From the NCBI RefSeq assembly GCF_001625305.1, contig NW_017804020.1:7029257-7093256 (forward strand): 64,000 bases of DNA, given 5' to 3'. Below, piece by piece: positions 32,188-44,100 of the stretch; positions within the stretch are counted from its first letter, which is position 1; the number at the start of each line of letters is the position of its first letter. The notes beneath the pieces were generated by a model that was given only the letters and a program-made list of their open reading frames with translations, had not been told where the DNA came from and did no database searches. Source of the DNA: Branchiostoma belcheri (lineage: Eukaryota; Chordata; Leptocardii; Amphioxiformes; Branchiostomatidae). The position numbers and the translations under genes were made by a program.

Positions 32188-35100
32188 GTATGTTATTTAA
32201 AGGATTGTGTATTGCGTAACGTTTTTGAACCGAATATGGAAGTATTTGAAGAAAAATTTACGTGATTGTCGTTTACAAAACAACATGGCCATCAGGTGTG
32301 TTTCCAGCTTTTAAACACACTGGTGTAATATTTTGGCACCTCGGCTTCCTATATGGCGCTAAGGAGTAGGGTTGATTCAACTTTCTTTGTAGAAATGACG
32401 AGAAAAATTGACTTTTAATATTACACACCAAACTTCTTAGTTTTCGTTAAGGCCACACCGACTTAATTTTATGGATGACATCCGCGCGCGCATTGATTTT
32501 CACCTGTTCTAAAAAAAAGTCCTTCGAGGCTCTGGTCTGGCTCTAAACCTGGGTAGTCCATTGTAGTTAGCGACAATACGGAGCCGGGCACCCAGGTTAC
32601 CGAAGCTCCACGACTCAAGAAGTACAGTGCCGACTCATAAATGATGCTAAAGGCCATCATGTGCAGTCTTGTCGTATACGTCGCTACGTACTGCCACAAA
32701 TTCACAATACCTGCTCTGTATTACTGTGGTTTGGTAGCATTTTTTGGGCCGAAACTTTTTTTATTCGCCCGCGCGCACTAGTTTGGGAGTCTTCAGAGGA
32801 TGTCATCCATAAGATTAAGTCGGTGTGGCCTAAATTATTTCTCCGAGAACCAAAGTCAATTTCTTAACCGACGTTTCGACCGCTTTGAACTTATTCTGAT
32901 TTTGCACTGATAAATTTCTAGCCAAACATATTCCAAACATAGCCATGTAATATTACACATGCATGATAGTCTCTTAATTCTATCAGATTTTCTGCGACAT
33001 ATTTCTTCCAAGAATTCAAGCGTTGTTCAAACATTTAGTTTTTTTTTCTTCACAGGTTAGATTCCGACTTCTAGTTTTGCTCTTTCTGTTTTCAATATTC
33101 GAAGGTAAGTGGTATTCAATGTAATAAAATATCAATTTTATATGGTGGTAATTTAATAAATAAAGTTATGGTATACTAGTTAGAAACTTAAGCTTTGTGA
33201 AAACAAGGGCACGTACCACATAAAGAGTGCTAGGAAGTAAAAGATAAACATGGAATATTGTAAACAGGGCAGATGATTTCCGAAAATAATTTAATTGGGT
33301 TGGTAGAAATAAGGATATTGGAAAGAAAACTCCAATATGGCCAATGATATTTGTTTGTTTGACTTAATTATAATTTCAATTGTGTGCAAACATTTTAGTA
33401 TTGAATAGTGCATATTTTATCCCTTGTTTTGTCTCTTAGAAAATGACAACATCGTCTGTAAACAAAAACCAAGTAGATTGTGTAGAACTGGTGGTAAACA
33501 TTATGGGTCATCTAGATCTAATCCTTTGGTTAATTGGTTTATGAATGTGTGTGGGACTGAGGTTGCACCCCTGCCTTACACCTTTATCGGTAATACAATT
33601 AAAAATTCTTCTGGTTAGCCATCGGCATCATACGGTAGGGATGTCGAAAATGTCATGCTTTACTTGGAGTTTGGCCGCTTGGCGATCGGGGTGGTATGTA
33701 TTCTTTCTTGCTAAAGAGTACAGGGGACGAGGTCCCATGTATGTAGGGGTTTTAGACGTTTAAATGCACCCAATGCAATTTTATTTGTTTATTGTCAATT
33801 TGCACATAAAATTGTAACAGTATAAAATTAAATTATATACAAGCAAATATATGCTGGAGAGCCCAAGAAACCTGAAGGTTTGTCTAGTGGACTCTCCCAA
33901 ATCCTATTAATTTTACGATCTCTTATTTACATACATTTATTACATTTAACTTTGCAATGTATTAAGGGACAAGCAAACAAATTAACTCAAAATAGGTACA
34001 AGATAATATAAAGTTAACACGGCGAATTATATATCTAAACAATAAAGTAAGACAATCAAGAACATATCATATTGAACAAAAAAAATAAATTTCCATTAGT
34101 CAAATCATACGTTATTATGAGTAAGAACAACATAAGAAACCAATATTAACACAAAGAAAATATCATAGCATAAGAAAACAAGGAAAACAAAAGCAAATCA
34201 GGAAATTTATGACAATTTCAGAGCGGAAAAACAATCTTCTGTATGAGGAAATCTGTCAGATTTACTGCCATTTTCTAGCACATGTCGTCATCATTTCATA
34301 CTTGGAGCGTTTGAAATTGCTTGGAAACAAGAGGAGTCTCTTTATCTTTTGGGTACTGCCCATTAATAGCTAGAATCAGCAAAACAGCAACCATTTTTCA
34401 TAAGCGACGTCGCATTTTTGCAATGTTACTGTTACTAGTTACTGGAAAAACACCATCCTTTGAGTTGATGATTCACCTCTTACAGGTGTCGAGATGAATA
34501 GTGGAGAAGTTACACTTACCACTCCAGCCCCGACATCTTCAAGTAACAGTGGGCAAGGTGAGTATATGATCAATTGCTGCACCAATGAGCATCTCTGCAA
34601 AAGATCCTTGTTGAAACTGTGGTTGGGTGTCCAGTCTATCGTGGGTCGGGCTGGCTCTCGTCGGGGCTCTAATAGTTGCCCCCGCCGGCAGCTCAACTGG
34701 CCGCTCGGTGGGATATTTGAATGAATGAAGACCTTTATTGTACACACATACCCGCTGGTGGGTTAGCACATGTCACAACAAAAGAATGGAATAATGGAAT
34801 ACAGATATCGTTATATATATACATTGTCAAGTAGGTACGGTTTCTTCTCGTTTCTTAGTAATGGTAGAAAGGTAAGAACAGGTACGTTTCAGAATAGAAG
34901 GGCTGTCTAAGTTCATTAGAAATATAAATTTATCTGTACAGCTTAGATGTATGAAGGGGGAACGTGGATTGTATCAGACTATAAAGATGTACTCTCTCTC
35001 TTTGTTGTATAGTTTATGGATAATGGTCGCGATTACCATAACCTATTTCAATTTGTGGTTTTCTAAGCTCAAATTACAATATTTTGCTTGTGAAATTCCT

Positions 35101-38100
35101 ATCCTTTGGCAATGCTACAATTCAACATGTCCTCATTAATTATGCGAATGACCTCTACATTAACACGTAGGCAGACCGTACTGCGCCTGCGCAAAACCCT
35201 GATTTTTCACGATTTCAGTTGGATTTTTGGTCAACGTTGCATCAGAATTTTGGCTGTTGCAGACGATATCTTTTCCAACATAACATTTGGAAACTACAGA
35301 CCGAGTGTTAACCTTATACGACCTTACATGAGATGTTCCACGGAAGTGCTATGCACAATACATTATGGGTTTCGCTCCTGAAGGTGCAGTACGTTCTGCC
35401 GACGGGCTTAGATCTCTCTCTCTCTCTCTCTCTCCCTCTCTGTCTCCCTCTCTGTCTCCCTCTCTCCCTCTCCCTCTCTCCCTCTCTCCCTCTCCCTCTC
35501 CCTCTCCCTCTCCCTCTCCCTNNNNNNNNNNNNNNNNNNNNCCTCCCCCTCTCTCTCTTTCTCTCTCTCTCTCTGCTACAAACCAAACCAAATAAAATAC
35601 CAACAAACCAACATACCAAAAATAATGAAAATACATCGTTCCTTTCTGGACTTAATTATGAATTCTTAATTTTGAGTTCGGTGGCTCGTGATCTGTAATT
35701 CCTGATCTTTTCACTGTACTGTTATGTTCACTGTTTTCACCGTCACTTCTGTACCGTGAACTTATCATTAAAGTAAACAAATACTTGCTGCAATTCCTTC
35801 TTCCTGCACCTGTCGCCACAGTGAATATATATCAACAAAACCCACTAATTATGCAGAATGTGGGACTATTCATTATCCACTGCCTTCAATTCAAAGAAGA
35901 AGTCGAACCCCATAATAGCTAGCGTAGTAGTAGAAGTAGAAGTTTTTTCAGACAGATTGTTACCTGTCTCCTATTACTGTATTGCAATGAGTATTATACT
36001 TGATTGTACAAGCAATTAGCCTTCGGGCATGATTTTGCAAATAAGGTTTCTATTTATATAGTTCCGTGAACATGTCCATGTTTCTCACACCGTGAACATA
36101 AAGTGAATTACAGTACTAATTTCCATGCTCTTCTCTTTTTCCCCAGATCCTTACATCACCGTTGAGATCTCCGGTGGTCATCTGAGGGTGGTAGGGACGG
36201 CTGAGGCGGCAGTACTTTTCAACAGTACTCTCGACCCGAGTTCTTACCAGGCCGGGGCAACATTCGCTTGGCATTGCCGCCAAAAGGACTCCAACGGAAC
36301 GTTCGACCCTGATGCCACTCCAGCGGCTGCCTACAATGTCTCATATGTGGATAACAACAACATAAATGTCTACACAGGAGCTTGTCGTGACGTCAATTTT
36401 GGCAATCTTTCCCGAGCCACCGGAAGTTCCATTCGCCTTGACCAATCAACGATGGCGACAGGAGTGCCGTACGTCATCAAAGTCACGGGAACTGTCATTG
36501 GACAGACAGTTGAATTTCAACAAGAGCTCTACATAGTTGACGGTGGACCCTTACCAACTTTCTCCATTAAGTACGCTAGGAGTATAATAGTATGATAATG
36601 ACAACTTTATTGCATGTTCATGCCCTAGTTCATGCCTAAGATCAAAGTGTTTAAGGCATGTATTGAAAAAATTCTTTTGTATGGGTCAGAATACAAAAAT
36701 TCTTTTGTATGGATTATGAATATGTCACATTCTAGAAAACAAAACGGAACATACACGAAGATGCTGTGAGTAGTTTTCAACACACCATGGTGGAAACATA
36801 CTACTAATGAACAGTTATACGGTTCGTTACCAAATGTAACTACAGTAGTCAAATGTCGACGACTAAGCTTGGCCGGTCATGTTGTACGTAGTGAAGAACC
36901 AGCCAGTAGGCTTCTACTCTGGAACCCTGACACTATACTAAAAGAAGAGTTGGACGGCCAAACGTAACACTTAAGAAACTTATAGAAACTGAAACAGGCT
37001 TGCAGGGCCTGGAACTTATCTCCGCGATGAAGGACAGAAAGTTCTGGAGATCTAACTTTGTATGCTCCACCTCTTCGGAGGATGATTGATGATGATGATG
37101 ATGTACTAGGCTAGATATAACTGAGTTATAAGGGCATGAGAAAGGAACACTACATTAATACCTCAATATCTACAAGGTCTCTTCTCTCCTTGTAAAACAT
37201 TCGTAGGCAAATTTACATAGTTTTTAAATTTACATGGTAGTTCCTAGATGGCATAATATGCTTGAACAACATTTAAATACCATACTTTGCCAGGAGCAGC
37301 ATTTTTATTTTCAAAATGCGTGATAAAATTATAAGACAACCAGTGTATATGTTTGCCAAATTGGTAGTACACGGATACACAAAATATATGAATTTCATTC
37401 ATACAAACAAGTAATCCAGTACATGTATTTATCACAATACTGAACTGACCTCAGTTGTTCATTTTGATGCCACATACGCACAGTATGTGTGATCAAATGG
37501 TTATCATGAATATTATCTACTTGCTGTCATAATGGTGGTTGGTTATGAGTATCAGACCTCTTGCTGATTTAATTTCTTCTTATTATTCACAGATGTGTTA
37601 GCAACTGTCTGGCCTTCGTCAATCCAACCAAGGACATCAAATTAGTAGCAAATTGTACGAGCTGTGGTCTACGCAAAAATTACAAGATGACGTTCAGCTG
37701 GCAACTGTACGAAGAGGATATAGATACCGGTGAAGTCATGGAGATACGGAATTGGGCTGATAAGTCGAACAACGGTAGGGTGTACATTGTTATCATTCAT
37801 ATCTGTTTAAAGTTAAAACTTTTGTTCCAACACAAAAAAAATTCTCACCTAGAGCTTTCGACCAGTCACTCTGGTCTTCCTCAGTAGACTGACCCAGTGA
37901 AGCTTGTCACGTGGCTTCTTTGAAGTGTGACGTCAACACTGGGTCGGCATCACTGACGTCAACATACACGGCCTAGCTCTGCCAGTTCAGAGGTGTCTCA
38001 ACACATCCACATAGAGTCACCCGGACATTTTGTTTCACTGGACACTGTAAGGATTTTAGACACTGAACAAGACTATTTCTTGAGAGGGGTGAAGGAAGCC

Positions 38101-41100
38101 ATATACATCAGGGCCCATCACCCTACATTGAACCGCGACGGGGCTCGACATCGTCTACCAGATACCTTTGACCCAGTGTTGACGTCATACTTCAAAGAAG
38201 CCACGTGACAAGCTTCACTGGGTCAGTCTTCTGAGGAAGACCAGAGTGACTGGTCGAAAGCTCTACGTGAGAGTATTTTTTTGGGTTGGAACAAAAGTTT
38301 TAACTTTAAACATGTAATTACCAACACAGATGAACTTTCATGATAATCATTCATATCTGTGTGACGCATGTACATGTAGTACATGGGGACTCTTCATTGA
38401 GTAAAGACTGAGACACTTTCTTCTACACATTACAACCAAGTCTTTTCTTCAGCCGACGTTTCGGTGACCTTCTGTCACCTATTATGTACAACCACATTGT
38501 AGATACAGTTCCCTATAACAACGCAGATGTGTAGATATATTTTTTTCATGTAAATATTGAACATTTGGGAATGCATCTATAGCAGCGACACCTGTGCTGC
38601 AGTGCAATGTGAAGCAGTCAGAATTGCCCTGAGGAAGGTGACAGGCAGTCACCGAAACGTCGGCTGAATAAAAGACTTGGATGTGTAGAAAGAGTCTCTT
38701 TACTCAGTGACTTACCAACCTGATGAAACTATTCACAGATTTCAACGTGAACGCAAAATGTGCCAAAATTTGGTGTCCCTTGTGATACGGCTAGTTATCA
38801 CACGGGCCGGGCCACCAGTATTGAACGTTATCGCCGCCCAGGTATGACATAATGCGAAGGGAAGCACTCATGTGACTCCCGCGTGATTACTATTTATAGT
38901 ACTACTAGACCATTTGTTCAAATTGTACGTTTCTTGGCATGCCACGTGACTACCTCGTGATATTCACGTGGCAGGCCGCGTGTCTTCGTGATGTTAGAAC
39001 AGGTGTTCTCGTAGCAATTGCGCAATCTGTTGCCGTGTTGTTGATATTCAAGGTAAGCCCATGTTGATTTAATTATATGGATGACATCCGCGCTCAGAAA
39101 TTTTCATCCGTTTCGACTATATAGAAAATCATACAAAGCAGTTGGAAAGTGAGCAAATATAAACCGTAAATTGAAAGCAAAAATGTTGGAAAACGATACT
39201 AATCTCGTAGAATGCCAAAATTCAAATGCAAAGGAAAAGAAGAACTGAAAATGAAGAGTATGTTATTCACCAAACCATCCTCTCTGTCATTTGTTCAACC
39301 TTCATGACCACATAGATTTCCTAATGAAGGCAACTCTTTGCCAAACTTTTCTTACTTGCACGCTCGCATCAGTATTGAGGTTCCGAGAGGATATAATCAA
39401 ATCCTAAACAAAAACAAATGGTGGTTGCAACTTTCAAACTTCATAAATGACGATGTATCTTGTAATATCTGAAGCAATATCAGAATAATGCATTAAATTA
39501 TATCCTTTATCCTCCAAATTCTGTTTTCAGGTGTCAACCAGAGGACCCTATGGGTAGCCAAGTACAGTCTAGAGTTTGGTAAGAAGTATAGATTCCGTAT
39601 CAACGGTCAACCAGTGAATGGATCTATTGGAAGTTTTGCAGAGTACCACGTTCTTACAAGTCCCAAATACAACATGACGTGCTCCGCCATTCCAACAGCA
39701 GGTGAGAACTTTAGTTTTTTTTTGCGATGTCTCAGGGAGGAGCCTAATGGTACAGTATTGTGTGCAGTTTGCAAGAATTCTAGGAATTGTACACGTCAGA
39801 CATTTTGTCCACAGCAATGGAATGTAAACAGGCATGTCTCTGACCCACATTTATGCCCACATTCCTGGAAACCTTGGGAAGACCTTTCTGCCCAGCTTGG
39901 CCCTACTATCTTCACTGCACTGTGATTGGTCATCCGAAATGACGTCACCAATCAACCCCTTATAAGGCGCGCGCGCACTCCATTCTGCCCTTTCATTCGG
40001 AGACACCGCCACGCCAGCATCGCCAGTTTTGCCAGAGAGGCAGTCTCTTCGGCTAGCAGTAGCCCAGCCACGTGTACGCGGACTGAGTTCGGAGCACGAC
40101 CAAGTCGCCTCCAAAAGGTTTGGGTGTGGCGGTGGTAAAGATTTCCCGTTTAGGACGGGTTTTACAAGTACTTTTTGGGCGTTTGTTTGCGCCTTGCTTT
40201 CTCCATTTGATTTTACTGTTCAGAGGCGGTTTACGCACCTGAGACCCTGCATTTACATGTGAATGCTTGTTTTCTCATTTGCGGGATTGTGTGGGGTGGT
40301 ATGGCTTGTTATGTTTGCAACGGGGAGGAAAGCTCAAGTTAAGTTTCCTGAAGCGTCCACGACCTGGCCTAACTACCTCGCGTGGCGGACTCTTGCTTGG
40401 CTTGGGGGACTTAGTTGAGAGTCCAAGTTCTGACGTGTTATATTTATGTCATTGTCAGACAACATGTCTCAGTAACCGAGCGCTTCTGGAACCTCCGTGC
40501 CGAGGAGGGGTGGACAACAACGCCAACCCGAGCAGGGAGGAGTGGAACACATTCAGCCGCCAGACCCGCAGAACAACGTCGCACCACAGAGACAACAGGA
40601 TGCACCGCAGGGACAACAGGATGCACCGCAGGGACAACAAGATGCGCCGCGGGGACAACAGGATACACCGCAGGGACAACAAGATGCACCACAGGGACAA
40701 CAAGATGCACCGCAGGGACAACAAGATGCACCGCAGGGACAACAAGATGCACCGCAGGGACAGCGGGCCGCTCGGCAGGAGCAAGCGTGGCACAGGCTCC
40801 AGCGCACCCGCAGCCGGGGCCGGCGCTAGAGCAGCCCCAGGCGGCGCGGGCGGTAAGGGCACAGTCCTTGCAGTAGAATTTTCTGCATTTGCGGAATTTG
40901 AAGGATGGCTTTTGGTTGCTACCACGTATTTGACTGTTTTATCTCGTGTGTGAGCTTCGTAAAGGTACGTTGCTCGTGTTGGTAGCATTTGTTTTGATTT
41001 CGTACATCGCCTTAGTCAGTATGAAGAACCTCGGTCGGATTTGTACGCAAATTTTGTAATGTAGGGGGAATGGCGCACGTGCAGACTTGATTGCGCAGGG

Positions 41101-44100
41101 CGCACATTCCCACCGTGGAGGCGCAGGTGTGGTTTCCTAGCGTGGATACCTAATTACTCCCGTGGTGAGCTACGAGTACACCGGGTGTGCGGATGGTTTT
41201 ATCCATCGTGTAGCTCACGTTTAGGGCGAGGCGCCCTGTAATGTGTTACAAAGTGGTATTACTCCCGTGGTGAGCTACGAGCACACCGGGTGTGCGGATG
41301 GTTTTATCCATCGTGTAGCTCACGTGTAGGGCGAGGCGCCCTGTAATGTGTTACAAGCGGTAAGGCGTTCAATAGGTGAACGCTGGGGTACCGCGTGGTG
41401 AGCGTGAAGGGCACGCGGAGCCGAGATGTACGGATCGTTGTACGCCTGGGGCGTACGAAGCGGTCGGTATAAAAGTACATTGGCTCGGAAACGCTTCATG
41501 AGAAGTTGCTTACACGTGCAGTGTGTGAGCGGGAGCGTTTGAGGTTGCAATTTGCATGTGTATGGCACACGTTAATTGGACTTGTGTCGTTTATGCGGGT
41601 TATGGCAACACCCTTACATGTGGTCCAAGAGCTGAAGAAGCAGTTCGGCGCCATGAAGCAGGAGCGTACCACGGATATCAGGGAGGAACTGGTGCGATAC
41701 GCAGGGCGACCAGTGGAGGCCTTCGACCCACCGGGCCCTGGCCCTCGGGGAGGGGCTGGTAGCCCCGGCAAGCAGAGAGAGCCATTTCGGGAGCGGCCTA
41801 GTCAAACGGCCGGATAAGGTTATAGCTCAGTTTGTAAAGAGTACCACGGCCAGATGCCCAGGGCTGGCGGAACTAAGAGTAAAGCCTCTAGAGCCAACAC
41901 TTATGGTAATAGCTTTTAAAGGCAAGGACGACAGGCCAACTCGAGGCCGGGTGATGAATGCTTTAGGTGCCATAAAGTAGGCCACGTTGGCAGAGATTGT
42001 AAGGAAGGCAAGCCTAGCGCATCGGATTAAATTGGTCAGAATTTATATTTGGAGATACTTTGTATACAACAAGGGGAGGTCAAGCGACTTGATTATGGCT
42101 GTCTATGATGCAGGAAAACTATGTAGGCGAGCCGGTGAGAATGTCTCTTCTGAATAAAGTGGTGATGCGGTACTCTTTCTTGTCTTGAAATGTATTCAGC
42201 GCAATCCAAATAGTGTTGGCTATTATCTTACTGATGACCACACATAGCATCCGAACTGCCTATAGTGGTAATCATGTTAGAATGGCGTTGAATAGATGAG
42301 CACTTGGGGCGAAGACAATTTTTCTGTACCCTCTCTCCCGGCTGGAGGGTCGAACGCGTTGAATTAGACAATGAGACCCATCACAGCCCCATACAGCAGG
42401 TCAGCTGAGGGTGTAGCACAAACGACTCAGAGTGCCATACAGTAAAGTCGCCAGGGGGCGTAGTACAAGCATCGCATGGGGCTGCACAACAACTTCGCCA
42501 GGGGGCGCAGCACAAGGAGGTCGCATAGTGCCCATACGCCAAAGTCGGCGAGGGGGCGCGGCATAGGCAACTCATAAGGGAAAGTAATATAGTAGCCCGA
42601 AGGTTACGGGGGCTGGTAAACACGAAGTAAGGAAGGACGTACGGGTAGCCATCCGATTTGCTGTGCATGCAACCATGAAAACCGACACAGGTAACAGGTC
42701 AATTGCAAACCGCGGGACAAAGGCAGAGGAAGTAAGGAGAGGATGCAGGCTATGAGGCCGCACAGGCAGTATGTTTATCATGTGTAGTGTCGTGGTAGTC
42801 TTGGGATATTTCTTAGGAATATCTAAATCGCAGCTGTACCCGGCGCAGTGCCTGGAGTTCCTGGTTATGGAGGCAGACTCAGTCCGCTTGACCTTCAGGC
42901 TACCAGTACGAAGAAGATTTTGTTCGCCGCCCTGCGAGAGGGTGTGTTGAATGAGCAAAGCATGCCCGTTGTGAAGTGGCAAAATTGACAGGGAATCCGG
43001 TCTCCTTTGGTCTAGCCGTGCCGGCGGCGATACTATAGTGTACGGAGATGTTTCAAGCCATCAGATTGGCAAGTAAAAAGGCACAGGGGTCCGGATTGCG
43101 GGTAGCGTAAGAGAAGAAATACAGCACTGGAGATTCGTAGACCAGTGGGAAGGGCACGTCCCTTAGAGGACGGAAAAGCATGAGTCCATAGAGTTACATT
43201 CGGACGTATCAGGGTTTAAATGGCGCGGTTCGGCCGCGACGAAGGAAGGCAGGGTGCAGTTCGGAGATTACTGGACAGGGCAATAACAGAAAGGTCAAAG
43301 AAGCTGAAGCTCTCAGGCAGGTGCTTATGTTCATGGAAGAGCGAGCGCATAGTAAGAGGGTAGAAGCCTACGGAACGCTGGGAAATGCTGCCAGGCCGCC
43401 GTAGTAGACGCCCATGTGGACAACACGAATGTAATCTCCGCCGGGAACAACCAAGGGGGGAAAGCCTCTAACTATCAAGGGCGGTGCGCAGACTGTAGGA
43501 GACGGTGGTCAGTTTAAATGGTGAGTTAATTCACGCCGTCGACAGTCAACGAAGCGGATGCCCCGTCCCGCCTTACCAAGGCGTCAGATGTGTTGTTGCA
43601 TAGAAAGGTCTTCCAACGGATCGATGCGGAGTTAAGACACGGACCTCATAGGGTTACCGTCCAGCGTACAGTCAGCAAGGGACGGTCGGAATCTACGTCT
43701 CCTCAGTCCGTACCCAACTCCGTACTCTGAAGGGGTCAATGTATTTGCACAGGACCGTCGGGTCGAAACTATTTCGCGTTCCCTCCCTTCAGCCTTCTAA
43801 CAGCTCTAGTAAATTTTGTGATGCAACAGAAGGCGAGGGTGATGATGGTGGTACCGGACAGGTTCCCCAAGGGCTACTGGTAACAAATTGTGGAAAGGGT
43901 GCGGGTAGCATGTGCGGGTTAACCAGTGCTATACTCACCGAGGAGAAGTGGTGGTTGGCAGGTACGGCCAACGGAGCACGAACTAGGGCCGATTCTCCTT
44001 GCGGAGACCGATAAGACAGAAATGTAAGGGATAACTCAGGCAACTAACTAGACCAGCAAGCGAATGAGACAGTTAACCGGCCTGTCCGTCTGGGTTTCGG

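Noticed and set aside
35314..35698. Arg/Glu- and Ser/Leu/Pro-rich open frames across the CT-rich tract
   Set aside because: Low-complexity repeat translated across an N gap.
40267..40988. Several long overlapping frames on both strands (up to 228 codons)
   Set aside because: Length comes from the 21-bp tandem repeat, which has no stop in most frames. Only the QQDAPQG frame was kept, with low confidence.
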